Position numbers and translations under genes: made by a program. From Balanoglossus misakiensis (lineage: Eukaryota > Hemichordata), in contig CM082576.2 in the NCBI GenBank assembly GCA_040954595.2, positions 11,408,001 through 11,472,000 on the forward strand: 64,000 nt of DNA, given 5' to 3'. Each line of letters opens with the position of its first letter. Position 1 is the first letter of the stretch. Positions 1 through 12,491 of the stretch are shown piece after piece. Under the pieces are notes generated by a model, which was not told the origin of the DNA, made no database searches, and saw only the letters and a list, made by a program, of their open reading frames with translations.

Positions 1-120
1 TCATTTATTGCAACATTTGTCAACAACTCCCCCCCGACCGATCGATCGATTACATAACACCGTTTAATGTGAATCGAGGTCAGGAATTTCACCTTTTTGT
101 GATACAACGTTTCTTTCCAG

Positions 121-2672
121 ATGTTCTTCGGAAATACAACCCTAGTGTGATTGGGTACTCTGTCGGCACCGGCGGAGAGCGCAGTCGCGGTAACGGTCTG
201 AACGAAGCTGTACCAGGTGGCATCTCGGTGTAAGTGTAAATTATCACGATCACGTACAAACATAATCCGGGTTATTTGTAGCCGCGACTCTGGAAAAATT
301 CAAGTCTTTTCTTCTGAGTTGACATATCCTACATTCAGTTGGTCAGGATAATTTGGACTTTTTCATCGCAGCCTTCTTGAAAAAAAATTCGTCTTGATTT
401 TCGAAGCCAACGTTATGCTATACAGTGTAGTACTATTACCTATCTACAATGGCCCTGTGACCGACCAAGTAATGCTCTGTACTTCCAGACGATTGAAGCA
501 TACAACTCGTTAATGACAATTGAAAACGATTAACTCGCCTCTTGATTTACCGATAAAACCAAAGTTAAACTTTGCTTCCGTGTGATCCCAGGAATATGCC
601 GGGCCAGGCCAGGGAATTGGTGGACAAAATGAGAGAAGACGAAAAGATAGACTTCGATAACGACTGGAAAGTGGTGACACTATTTATCGGCGGTAACGAC
701 TTGTGTCGTTGGTGTAACAACCAGGAGAAGTTTGCACCCGAGACATACGCAAACAACATCAAGGAAGCTTTGGATATTTTGCACGCAGAGGTATATAGAT
801 ACAATCATGAAATAGCACATGTTTTGTTGTTGTCAGCATAATATTTCACGCTTTTGTTTCAGCAAAAAAGTTATGCGTTCGCTAACCGTCCAATACATTA
901 ATATGTGCGTGAATTTGTAAATATGTATGTTCGTGTGTATGTATGTATGTATGTATGTATGACGGTGTGTGTGTGAGAGTTTGTTTAATCAAATTCTAGT
1001 TTGGAGTTATCCACAATGTCCAATAATCGATTCGATTCTTTTTCAGGTACCAAGAGCCTTTGTCAATCTTGTTTCCGTTGTGAGGGTGACGCAAATAGCC
1101 CGAGTCCACAACCAACCACTGTGTGACATCGTTCACAGGTAAGCCAAGCCATCTTTCTAGGGACTATGACCAAACCGGACTCGTGTTGTCTTCGCTAATC
1201 CATATACAGCTCATTTGGCCGAAAGCTTACCTTACGTACTTACGTACGTGATTTTTTTAATTTTAAGAATCATTTGCGAGTGCGGCAGGTTTGGACACGA
1301 AGGGGAGCTTGAACCAATCATTGATGAATATCACGTAAGTACACTCCATGAAAACAAAGTCATTCATTATGTGGACACTTTCTCGTTATGATGTTTGATC
1401 TTCTTTCGTTGGTGGAGTGTAGTCCAAATGTGCGACAGTTTCCTATAGGTAAACCGTTGATAGCTTGGTCTGAAGGTTTTCTGACCAGTGTGATATAATT
1501 CTAATGTTGCAGTAACTATTATTGTGTATTGACTGCAGCGTTTGACAGACGAACTGATGACAAGCGGCCGGTACGATTCCCGGGAGGACTTCACGGTGGT
1601 CGTTCAACCGGCGTTCAAACACACAGAAATACCCGAGAAAGAGGTAAGTTTCTCTAATGTTGTCGCAACACCCCCTTTTCACTACCACTGTCTGCGTGCA
1701 GTTCGGTTGTTCAGATGTACACTCTAGAATGAAGTGTAAGATGATATGCTGGAACTTTTTGAGTCTTAAAATCCCTCACAATTTTTATGTTACTTTTTTC
1801 TTATAGGATGAGGGAGTAGATCTTTCTTACCTGGCGCCGGACTGCTTTCACTTCAGCGCCAAGGGTCACGCCGCCGCCGCTCAGGCACTCTGGAATAATA
1901 TGGTCAGCAAATGTTCAGTTCATCGTCCATTTACAATAACTTACTTCCTCGTACGTCGAAAAGGCGAAATTTGGTATCGTTGTCAGCGTCTTTCTGAGAA
2001 TTGCAGATACAATGTAATTATATAGGAAATTGTAACAAACATTTACGTGAATGAAGAATCCAATTCATTCTTTACCGTGTTCCTCGACAGATTGAACCAG
2101 TATGGAGCAAGAGAGAGCAATGGTCACCAGGCGAGCCCATTGAATGTCTATCTGAGGTAAGGAAGCTGAAAAATATGCCAGAACAAAAAGCCTATAGACT
2201 CGACTCCGAAAAAAAATGCAACACGCACATGCAAAAGTTGCTGCATAGAAAAATGTGCTGAAGGATTTAAGCGATACTAGCAGATGCATGAGGGTATTAA
2301 AGCGCGCGTTGTTTACGGACATTGATTATTAGCAACACCTTGCAAACTTGTTTTAGCCCACACCTTTCGCTTTTGTTCCAGGAAAATCCCTTCTTCTACA
2401 CAATGTTGAACAGTCCACCTGGACTTCCCGACACGAAGCCGGGCGAACACGAGCCAGCAGGCGTGAACTTGAACGACTGGCCATGGCAACAAGTGGCACC
2501 AACGGGAAACAGTTTCAACATGTCTCGGGAATCGTGTCTGGTGTTCGCGGGGGCGGCACTTGCAGTGGTTGTGATGGCAACCGTTCTTTGTACGCTGGTG
2601 GTTGTTCGCGTGAGAAACAAACGAAAATCAACCCTCCGTCAAAAGGAAAAACAACTTTTGGCCGACTATTAG
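121..2672 (+). CDS. PLB1: Phospholipase B1-like membrane-associated GDSL lipase (3' part of gene)
   Basis: This is the C-terminal lipase repeat of a phospholipase B1-type ectoenzyme, a family that hydrolyses acyl chains of phospholipids and retinyl esters at the cell surface. My exons are 121-229, 592-790, 1047-1138, 1268-1334, 1539-1643, 1807-1902, 2091-2156 and 2382-2672; all have GT-AG borders and keep frame. Visible family landmarks are YSVGTG, the block-III motif [44 protein letters not shown] and the catalytic Asp/His segment [12 protein letters not shown], followed by ALWNNMIEPV. The GDSL serine lies upstream of the window, so the gene is cut by the left edge. The last exon encodes a hydrophobic helix (about [19 protein letters not shown]) followed by RVRNKRK and a short cytoplasmic tail, consistent with a type I membrane protein. 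The number of lipase repeats upstream cannot be seen. An AATAAA signal follows at 2908. Confidence 0.9.
937..961. repeat. (GTAT)n microsatellite
   Basis: About six tandem GTAT units lie in a PLB1-like intron, followed by a GT-rich patch. Confidence 0.85.
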
Positions 2673-2907
2673 ATCTACGCTGACAAGATTTTCCGTTAAG
2701 CACCGCGAGGTGCAAATTGATGGTGAACAACAGATCGATATTTTTATTTCAAAAATACCCCAGTGCGCAGGTTTTCGTGACTGAGGTCATATTGTCAACC
2801 ATGATTATTTCGATTGTTTGCAACCAGACTGATAACGATACCCACCGTTCTATTCCGGCCCTAATACATTGTACACGCATTTCCAAACTGACTGACGCAC
2901 AGAAACC

Positions 2908-2913
2908 AATAAA
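2908..2913 (+). terminator. Poly(A) signal of the PLB1-like gene
   Basis: A canonical AATAAA lies 236 bases after the PLB1-like stop codon, in otherwise non-coding sequence. It is the first such hexamer downstream on this strand that I noticed. Assigned by position and consensus only. Confidence 0.55.
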
Positions 2914-3590
2914 AGTTTAAACTGTCTTACTTTCGTAATCATCGTTCAGTAAGAACAGTGCAATTACAATAGACTAAGAACGGTTATGTGATTGAATGGC
3001 CGGAGTCTGTGTACTATATTTAAGCGGAGAATATATCTAGTTTGATGTCATCTCATACACCAACAACCTTGTTGAGTAAAAATAGTCAAGATATATTGTA
3101 AAGATAGTTTTCAAGAAAGTAAAATACATTATATTATTGCTGCATGTATAGGAACATTTTTTGTAAGCTTTCCTCAGTTGTTGGTCTGCCTTGCACCATA
3201 ATAGTGAATCCATGTACAGTAATATTAAATCTTGCATGCGTCAGAACTGCATGGATCTTTATCGATGAAAAGGCCTGGAAGCGAAGAAACTGACCAGTGA
3301 GTCCGTATGCGTTCGTTCACGGTCAGGACCGATTTCATGAAAATACATGGGCTACTTATACACACGTACACGAGATGCGTCGTCTGCTATGCTATGATGT
3401 CATTATGTTCATTTCACGAGACCCGGGCATTATGGGAAATGTCTATTTTTCAATATGGCGTCTTGCGGCGTGTGATTGCTTCGATTTCCTGGCGGTGACT
3501 GCTCGGCGATGTAGTATATTCTGGATAGGAACACGAAGGTAGCAGTTGTACGTTTAATGTTCAGATAATAACATTTTCACGAAAAGCGGA
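2914..3590. other. Intergenic spacer and SYNJ2BP 5' region
   Basis: I see no convincing coding exon in this spacer between the PLB1-like gene and the SYNJ2BP homologue. At 3450-3465 there is a YY1-like AATATGGCG sequence in a G+C-richer patch, which may mark the SYNJ2BP promoter or 5' UTR. The transcription start cannot be placed from sequence. Confidence 0.4.
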
Positions 3591-5988
3591 ATGGATGTCC
3601 CGATAATAGAGGTCGAACTTGAGCGGGGTGAATCAGGTAAGTACACTGGCACTGGTACATGTACACGGTGGCAGAAACCGAAACGAAAGGAAAGCCCACC
3701 TATGTTAATTGTTCGTCGCACGCATTTCTTATGAATTTTGTCATAATAGTGTTGATAGTAAGAATGTGTTTTTGATTAGTTGACGGCTGCCTTTAATGCA
3801 TGTGGTAAGTTTCACATTTAGCTGCGTATCTATTCGTACATCGCCAGATCATCTACTTCAATGATACCCGTCTGACATCAAAGGTCGAAAATTAACGCAC
3901 AGTCGAGATCGCGAGATAGGCTTCCGGTCACCTCATTGATTCACGAACGCACTTCGCCATCGGCGTGGCAAGTGTACATTGGCGTAAAGTGAATATCAGC
4001 TATGGGGAAAGTATTTAGTCACAGTCGCGTGAGGGCTGTGTCATAGGCGAGCGCCGTGTAAACGAACAACCCTCACGCGACTCTGTACATTTAGTGACAA
4101 GGCCCAAGTCGGTCAGTATTTTGAATTACTCGTACTGATCAACAATCTGGGTACATGTACATGTATTTTGTTTAGAGGTTGTTGTATGCAAACTGACAAC
4201 TATTTGTGTAATATGTATTTCTGGCTTTCCATATTCCGTGGCAGAAACAGTTCCTCCACAATGATGATGGAGGAGGGACTGTGGTCGTAATAATCAGCTT
4301 TTGACTGATGTCCTTTATGGCACTTAAACTTTGACCCCTGAGTCCGATAGTCTAGACGATTATGAAAGATATGGAAACGGCAAAATATAGCATATGTAAT
4401 GTCGTTAGGAAATGCATGCAACTGGCTGTGCTACCGGTCAATACTGTAGAAAGTTACAGTCCTCTGAAATTCCTATGTTGAAATGGAATACCCGGTAGAT
4501 GGCTTTCTCTGTGTGGTAAAAGATGGCCAAAATATTACGTTAACTTTTCATATTTAACCAGATTGTCCAGATGTTACACCCTGTTATTTAGCAGTTGCAT
4601 TTCAAGAACATATTCCAACTATCAAATTCATATTTTCTGAATTCCTTGATCGCATGGTAAAGCAGATGGTAAAGCAAATATAACAGTGAGTGATGGTCTA
4701 GATGTACAGACAATAAGCTTATCTTCACAGCTGGTGCATTTAGGCATTGCATTATAGTACAACAACCGTAGAATCAGACTTTTTATCCTCATTACATTAG
4801 AGTGTACAGCTCTGGGTATTCTTTTTCCTGCCAGGTTTAGGCTTTAATATTCGTGGAGGAGTTGACCAGCCCTACAACAAGAATGACAATGGTATATTCA
4901 TCACCAAGATCAGAGATGATGGTGCCGCAGCAGTCGATGGCAGACTACAGCTTGGGGATAAGATTCTCAAGGTATGTGCAAGTATCTCTATAAGGCTTGA
5001 AATATTTTTTTATCCCTTTTTATCCACCGAACAAGTCACCAAAAAAAATCTCTCAAAAATTGTGAAAATATGAAAATCATCCAAGACAAATGGTACACAT
5101 TGTTAACGTTGCAGTTCCTATCTGAACCTTTCAGGCCACTATTTGCAGGAGTAATGCAATAAGCTCAAACTGGAGCTATGAATTTTGACATAAGTGTGAT
5201 ACATCATACAGTAGGCGACCTAGTGCTCGGAAGTTTGTGGAATTGCTGCAGACTGCATGGTTCAATTCGCTCTTTCAAATCTGATCTTTTTGATTCTGCT
5301 TTTTTCAGATAAATGGTACCAGTGTGGAAAATGTGGAGCATGATGTTGCTGTGGGGCTGTTTGTGAGTGCTGGAGACAAAGTCAGACTGGAAATCCACCC
5401 GGGTGCTGAGAGAGCAATAATGGTGAGTGATTCTGTCTTCCCATCATGGTCATGTGAAATGACCAAGCAACTTCTAAAGAGATGACATAACCATCTAAAG
5501 GTGACATGTGAGAGAGAGGGGGAGAGAGAGAGAGAGATCTAGGCGAGGGAGAGAGAGAGGGGGGGGGGACAGGCATGTAGGTGAGTGTGTGTGTGTGAGT
5601 GACTACAAAAACCAGCAAGTAAAGAATATTTACGAACTGTCAGTTTCCACAAGTGGTCACATAGGACAACTGATTTGGCACCAGAAAGCACAACTAATGT
5701 GCTGCCACTGGTAAGACGTCAAGTTATGATAGAAATGTGTGCTTGTTGACTGGAACAAAATCTTAAAGCAGTACAAGTGCAATAACCCTTTTCTTTTCCT
5801 TCCGGCAAAATCGTCTTATATTTCATGCGGAAATGTTGTCTATATTTTGACAGGAAATGAACGATAATGATGTGTTTGACGGCTCGCCACCCACGTCGGA
5901 ACATTCTTTCAACAACTGGGCGACGTGGTCGATAGCCATTGGAGTACTTTTGACCGTAGGACTTTATTTCGGTCTGAAGAGTCGGTAG
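3591..5988 (+). CDS. SYNJ2BP: Synaptojanin-2-binding protein homologue (OMP25), PDZ tail-anchored protein
   Basis: Four coding exons (3591-3636, 4835-4971, 5309-5422, 5854-5988) give a 143-residue protein, close to the 145 residues of the human homologue. The start ATG opens [16 protein letters not shown], and the next exon carries the PDZ carboxylate loop GLGFNIRGG. The domain continues with [26 protein letters not shown] and [12 protein letters not shown], covering about residues 7-96. The last exon encodes a polar linker and then a hydrophobic helix (about [17 protein letters not shown]) ending in KSR, a typical mitochondrial outer-membrane tail anchor. In vertebrates this protein binds PDZ ligands such as synaptojanin-2A and activin type II receptors at the outer mitochondrial membrane. 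Every exon border has a clean GT-AG pair and frame is kept, so the model is secure. Confidence 0.93.
4018..4088. repeat. Hairpin-forming inverted repeat in SYNJ2BP intron 1
   Basis: CACAGTCGCGTGAGGGCTGT at the left pairs with ACAACCCTCACGCGACTCTGT at the right, a stem of about 19 bp with few mismatches around a loop of about 28 bases. The stem is CpG-rich in an A+T-rich intron. It may be a small fold-back element. Confidence 0.6.
5510..5569. repeat. Purine tract (GA)n/Gn
   Basis: A G/A-only tract, interrupted by ATCTAGGC, ends in a run of nine or more G. It lies in SYNJ2BP intron 3. The open frames over it are artefacts. Confidence 0.8.
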
Positions 5989-6600
5989 CGGACTTTACAG
6001 AGAATACCAGCACCACAACCCCAGCCACCTCCCACACCCGTTTGTACTTGTGCGGAATCCTTTCAAAGTTTCTGATTATACTTTATGAGGAAGATTTAAT
6101 AATATATGAAATTTGGCAGTTGCTGTGACTTGGGTGCATTCTGTTTTCTGTGATTTAGATGTTTAGAGTTGGAATAAGTGTATCGCGCATACATTATTAC
6201 ATGTGTGATTTTTCAAACGCACAAGTGCTTGCCCTCGATAAGCAACTGCGTTACTTCTACAAATCAGACAAATTTACAGAAAAATAACAAATTAATTAGC
6301 AATACTAAATCTAGATAGTTTAGGTATCTCATATGTAGTCAGAGTAATTTGAAGCACATAGGAACAACCTTCACATCATTAGAACAGAGCACATTTGACC
6401 TCAACCAACTGTACCCCTTTTGTAATATCACTTACAATCAATGAATTGTCTCAAAATGTTAACCCACCATGATTTTTAAGATGCAAAGTGGCGTCACTGA
6501 CAAGACTTTGATGAAGTTTTATTTTGTGTGAGAAGGTGAATCTATTTATTATAATACACGTACATGTACTACCCATATCAGAGTACTGTTTTGATCTCTA

Positions 6601-6618
6601 AATAAATAAATAAATAAA
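6601..6618 (+). terminator. AATAAA cluster, likely SYNJ2BP poly(A) region
   Basis: Four overlapping AATAAA hexamers form a short (AAAT)n run about 610 bases after the SYNJ2BP stop. It could be the cleavage signal of that gene, or merely a microsatellite that resembles one. Confidence 0.4.
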
Positions 6619-8453
6619 GGATAGTAAACATATTTCTGCAATTTGTATAACGTCGTCGTGCCCTACCAATACTTCGGTTTATTGTGTCCAGCCTTCATGC
6701 TTGTGTAGCCATATCTCAAGACATGCCCAAACTAAATTGATGTCTAACTCTAATTTACATCATTACTGTACATGTATTACGAGCCATTACTCAAAGATAC
6801 TATACTGGGACTACGGTATATTGATTTCCAGCTCTTGCAATTTACGTGATGAGTGGGACTGTGTTGACTGTTATCTGCCTACAAGCAGGATTAGGGATAG
6901 TGCTGACATGGAACAGGTCAACATGGCACAATAGACCGAGTAATTATTCAAACTGTTGTCAAAAGTAGACATTTTGCCGCAGTATTGTTAATTACAGAGA
7001 TTGTCTTTTCTAAAACAAATTTGCTGGTTTCTATGAAATACCAATATATTTTTGCCAAACTGAGACATGGTGTGATTTTAAAGTACAGCTTAAGGAGGCA
7101 GGCCGCACATTTTTATTGACTTTCGCGCACATTCCAATACTTTGTGGATTTAATAAAGTCATCGTCTGTATTCTTATTATATTTGCATCATTATATCTTT
7201 TGACTGTGTCTGCAGAGAGACTGCTCGGAAGTTCTCAAGGCAGTGCTAATGAATGTGTCGCACTTGAAATTCAGTTCTGTGCATTTCAGATCTTCTTAAT
7301 AAAAATTGTCTAAAGCTAACCATTTTCTGCGTCTCTGTGAGAGATTGTGGGAGTTTGGAATGTTCAAGCACAGTGTTGGATCACAGGGGATGCTCCTTTC
7401 GTGTTTTAGTGTGTATGTTCGTTGTTATTGATTGGCATAATAAACAAACAAATGTTTGTTTGATTATTTTTTTATTAATAAATGTGGTCACGTGTGTTTG
7501 TTGGCATGTTAGAGTTAGGGTATATTCAATGGTTAGGGTTGAAACTTATTCGCTTCACAACATCAATGTGCCTGGCACCATACTTTAGTTACCATTCGCG
7601 GCCCTCAGATGGCACCCTCCACTTGGCTATCTACACAACATTCTCAAAAAGGTCTTTACTAGTAGGTCTCATTCATAGCCTTGAAAGTCGTTCATTTGAT
7701 AAAAAAAATATTGTGACAATTATCTTAGTTAATTAAAGCTGTAAACTTTTTAATGGATCAGAACAATAGCTTTGAAAAAAAAGGTTTTATTCATTGCAGT
7801 CGTTTTCACTTGTCTACAGTGAGTAACCTGGGGCCAGGAGCAGCAGAAGTATAAAATCCCACATCTGGGTGTACAATGAACTATAAAAATAACAAGTTAC
7901 ATTTTAAAAAAATGGTGTTTGTATGACAAGTAATAAATAAAAGTTTTCGTGTGCAACAGAATTGATAATTGCATGGTAATCTTCCAACTGAACAGGACTG
8001 TTTATGACAGCGACTAAGCCAATGGTAGATAACTAAGGATGTTACATACAAAAGAGGTACGACTATGGAAGGGACAATTTCATCCCTCACTTCAATTTTA
8101 TTTCTAGTGGCAGCATCTTTCAACAATCACGTTTCATGGTGATGTTGCAAGTGACAGCATCTCAAGAGGAATGAAATGTCTGTGGATTTGCTTTTTGATA
8201 TTTGATACCATTACAAAAAAGATCCTCAAATAATTTTAAAAAATCCCAAAATGATGTGGTTAAAAATACCTTTAATTCCAGGGAGAGGAAGAAGGATGTG
8301 AAATATAAAATTCTGCTTTGAGGTCTGTAAGCAAGATACAAAAGCCCCTTCAATGTGAAGCATTCAAACAGGCCTATTTACAGCTGAAAATTGCATATAA
8401 AAATGAATGACATACATAAATATATCTGAAAATATTTTTTTCCTCGCAAATTA
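6619..8453. other. Intergenic region between convergent SYNJ2BP and C19orf47-like genes
   Basis: This A+T-rich stretch contains only short random frames. TTTATT at 8097-8102, which is AATAAA on the - strand, lies 350 bases beyond the C19orf47-like stop and may be its poly(A) signal. Nothing else is recognisable. Confidence 0.4.
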
Positions 8454-11400
8454 CTACGTTGATTTTGCACCTAGCCTGCTAAATACTCCTGAGGCACCAG
8501 ATTTCTTTACATTGGCAGTTTTACGAACGGTAACTGATTGACCGGCTGACTTCTTGGGCACTGCTGTACCACTCGCCCTCACGATCTTCTTTGCCGTCGT
8601 TTTCTTGCCGACTAATCTCACGGTTGTCGACGACGTTGTTGAGGTCGCTTCGGCTTTTTGAGTTCCCAGTCTTGCCCTCACTCCCGCAGGCTTAGTTTTT
8701 GTCACAACGGGAGTCGTGGCTACCGTTTGAGTCTCTGTCTGATAGATGGGCAGGCCTAGCCTCCCCAGGACAGCACCGGTAGCTTTGCCCTTTCTCGGCG
8801 CTTGCTTCGCCGCGCCGAGATGCGCTGCAGCCGCGGTTCTCTTGAGAGGCACCGCGGCCGTTTTCGTCTGCGTACCCAAACGTTTCACCACACCGCTGCC
8901 CTTTTTCAGGGTGATTTTCTGACCGCTTGTACTCGTAGCGACGGCTTTGCTCGCGCCGAGTCTCTCTCTGATGTTTGTTATCTGCACTGAAATCGATTTG
9001 TGTGCAGGTTTCGCCGCGGTGATTTCGCTCGTCGACGATGCCTCGGCTTTCTGAGGCCCGAGACGCTCCTGCACGCTCGTCTTTGCGGCCGTGTTTGCTA
9101 TCGTCCTGACGATTTTGACGGTTGAGGGAGAACTCGAAGAGACTTCCGATTTGCCGGGGCTGACCCTCGACGCCAAGGGTACCACCGTCTTCTGCGGACC
9201 GAGTCTGTCCAGCACGCTCTTCTTGCTGATCGCTCGCTCTGGCTTCGCAGAAGACTTGGACACCCCCGCTTTGATCCCAAGGCGATCCTGTACGTTGACA
9301 AGTTTTTCACTGCCTAGTGTAATTGTGACTTTCTGCTGCTTGGGTTTCTTGGGTTCGGCTCCCGCTTTTAACACACCCGCATATTCCAACACAGACCCAT
9401 CGTCAGAGGAAAGCGATATTGTTTTCTGCCTTTTCATTCCTCCTAACCTTCTGAACACGGAACTGGAATCCTGAGGGAGACGGCAAACAGAAACAAAGTG
9501 TTAGATTTATACTTTTTAGAATGCGATGACAGTGACAATTTTCGACCCTGGTCAAAGCAATTACAATACAATAAATCCCTTTAATTTGGTCATGCAAGCA
9601 AGTTACACCTACACACCCTCCTTATAAAACAAGAAATTGTCTGTTATTTAAACAATTGAAACAGAGATGACAGCCTACCTCATTTTTACTGACGTCACCC
9701 GTACCAATTTGAGAATCACTTTTAACTCTCTTGAGTCCTTTATTTCCGTTGTTGCCAGCTGCTCCTCCAAGCCTAGCAAACACTGATTTCTTTGAATCAC
9801 CCTCTGTGACACCTGTGTGGATAAAACATCACATCACTATGGAAATGTGGATTGACTGAAATCATTGATGCTGTTTTTGCATCATCATGACCATGATCAT
9901 GATCACCATGATAATAATCATCATCATCATCATCATTCATTGTAATAAATTGCGCCAACTGAAATGACAACATGCTATGTGTCAATGTTTGAATCCCAGT
10001 GAAATTATAATTAGACAGTGCTTCACTCCATATACCAGCATTACACATTTGGCATTGGCAAGATGAATCCACGATATTTATTCATGGCTTGACTTTCCAG
10101 CATCGCTAACTGACACTTGTGATAGGTGAGCTCCCAGGGAAGAGCGCCCCCAACCAAAAGAAGTTCTGTATTTCATCGAGACAGTTGAACAACACTAACC
10201 TGGCTGTTCTGGATCGGGTTCAGGCGCGAGTTTTCGGGGTTTCTTCACTGGCTTTACTTCAACCTGCTTGATTTGAGACACATCTAGTACTGCTTTGGAT
10301 CCTGTAAAATGCAAAATAAACATAACTTAAAACAAAGGAACACAATTAAAGTTTCTCTGGATACATGAGGCAGAGTTGAATGTGTAGTGACCGATGGTAC
10401 CGTATCGAAATGAGAGTGCAAGAAGATTACAGAGTAGTGCTTTGGGTGCTGTACATCAAACTGACCTGTCTTAGGTACTGCTCCAAGTCTAGTCGCCATC
10501 TCAGTACTGACTTTAACTTTAGGCTCTGGGTCAACATTAATGCCCTCTTTGCGCAAGAAATGTTCCAGCATACGACTGCCCGCTACAAGTGAAAATCAGC
10601 CACACTATGGATTACACTTAAAGCGACCACTTGATAATGAGTTGGTACTCATTTCATGTTGACATGATGAACAGGCACGTGATTTACAACAAGCATGCAA
10701 GGCATGACAAAAGCATATGACATGAACTGCAGAATGCAGGGAAACTACATTCAAGAACCTCCACTCCCATGAAGCTAATTCAGGGCACACTGACAGGAAC
10801 GTGAAAATCTACTGGTAAAATTCTGAAAAGCTTGACTAGTTCAAAAATGCCCCTGGTAATATACACATTTGTCCATGTCAGACAATGTTTTAGTGAAGCC
10901 TACTTGTATGATGTGTGGTAGCATAGGCAGTTATTGAAGCCTGAAAGAAACTGCATATTACAATACAAACCTGTTGGTATCCTTCAAACTGGTTCAAAAT
11001 AATTACAGCAGGATTATGTATTGATATTACCGTTACATTTATACTTACGTGTTGTTTGTCTCTTGATTTCTACCTTGCCATCTGACGCTACTGGCAGAGC
11101 TGATAGCGCCGGCTTTTCCCGCTCCTCCTGCAAGATGGAACAGGCTATTTTACTGTTTGCTATTTAGAAAATACCCAAAGCGAAAAACCTTGAATTAAGC
11201 AGGCACACAATTATTTCATCACCGTTTTTCAAGGGAGGAAGGTGTTGGGGCGAATATGCAATAATCTAAGTTAGTGGGTGCATTGTCAGTAAACCATTGG
11301 GCCTGGTCTTGCCAGGGCTGTTTGTTTTAGTTTCTGGTTCTAGGAATCTATCCGGGCAACTTTTCCAGTTTACTCACCCTGGCATGGACACTCTTGCTGT

Positions 11401-12328
11401 GTTTCAGGATACTGATGATGTCTCCCATGACAGATATTCCCATATCTCTGAGGTACTCCTTGGTCAGGTCTATCAGCATGCCTCGTTTGATTCTGTTGTC
11501 AATGAAGGTCACTGCATAGGTCGACGCCGGGCCAGGGGGAATCCCTGCCCCAGTGAAGAACTTGATCCACTCCGACATATCTGCAATGAATGAAAAAAAT
11601 CACACACAGATTATGACAATATCTACATGCAAGTCATGTGTGTTAATAATACCTGCTGGCCATCTTTTCTCTCATAGCAATTTATGAAGTGAAGACTTTT
11701 CTGTGACGTCAACAATGCTCATCATTCATAGTAGAATGAGGACAAGCAACTGTCCTGTGGAATTTTGTTTAATTATTTCTTAAACGATAATGGGAAATTG
11801 CCCATATATAATAGTGTGAACAAATTAGGTTGCTGACTGGCAACATACGCCGAATTCCAAACAGATGACCCTACCACATTTTATGTCATCTACAAATGGG
11901 ATCGTGATCGGATAAAGTTCTCTAGTAGGATTGTAGGAATGTGCCTTTGGGTGCCAAAGGGTTTTGAGTTAACATGTGGTGCACTGATTTTTGTGTAAAA
12001 TGAAAATAACCTCGTCATCTCGAACAGTAGCACGAGAGCAATCCTTTATGGAGCTCGAATATTCATCAATACTTGGAATTCAACAGTAAACTTCTGTAGA
12101 CGTTCACAAGTTCTCAACATTGAACATGTATGTACACACAACTTCTATGTTATTCACAGAAATGGTTGATATAATGCGCGTGTATGTTTCGGGATTGGGG
12201 ATCAGATGTTCTACGGCTGTATTTATTTCATAAACGACTGGTTACACACCGTGGAAAACAAACGGTTAATCGCTTCTCTGCACATATGCCGGTAAATAAT
12301 GCATTCACTAACCTTTGCTTTCGGCCAT
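8454..12328 (-). CDS. C19orf47-like protein: SAM-like domain plus repeated RLG motifs
   Basis: Seven coding exons on the - strand (12313-12328, 11378-11580, 11049-11127, 10466-10582, 10200-10301, 9679-9812, 8454-9470) give a 555-residue protein. I chose the start in MAESK because the exon-1 donor joins in phase to exon 2, which begins DMSEWIKFFTGAGIPPGPA. Residues 7-75 form the SAM-like/DUF5577 domain of the human C19orf47 family, including YAVTFIDNR and MGDIISILKHSKSVH. The rest is low-complexity, rich in Lys, Ala, Ser and Thr, with 11 short motifs of the form (V/I)xxRLG; the protein ends VFSRLGAKST. Human C19orf47 is shorter (about 420 aa) and of unknown molecular role. Lys-rich patches would fit a nuclear protein, but this is inference. 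The gene is head-to-head with the profilin gene. Confidence 0.88.
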
Positions 12329-12491
12329 TTTGTCAGCTCGGCGACGCGTCGTTCAAGCCTCGCGAGATTATCGTACAGGGTCAGAGGTCACGCAGTTATG
12401 GCGGCTCCCTTGAAAACAGCAAGACTGTGGTGAATAGAAGTCTGTGGGCATAATTTGCAACCAGCCCATCTATCTACATGTATATAGAAAT
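12329..12491. promoter_or_regulatory. Short bidirectional promoter region (C19orf47-like / profilin-like)
   Basis: Only 163 bases separate the two divergent start codons, so both transcripts must initiate in or across this segment. It is richer in G+C and CpG than its surroundings (for example GGCGACGCGTCG and CTCGCGAG) and contains ATGGCGGC at about 12395, a YY1-type core. The same octamer recurs at the profilin start at 12492. No TATA box is evident. Confidence 0.6.
12397..12430 (+). other. Upstream open reading frame in the profilin-like 5' leader
   Basis: An ATGGCGGCT start upstream of the profilin start opens a frame of 11 codons (reading MAAPLKTARLW) before a TGA. If the transcript begins before it, the uORF could reduce translation of the main frame. 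Its start context nearly copies that of the main start at 12492. Whether it is transcribed is unknown, and boundaries are within a few bases. Confidence 0.35.
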
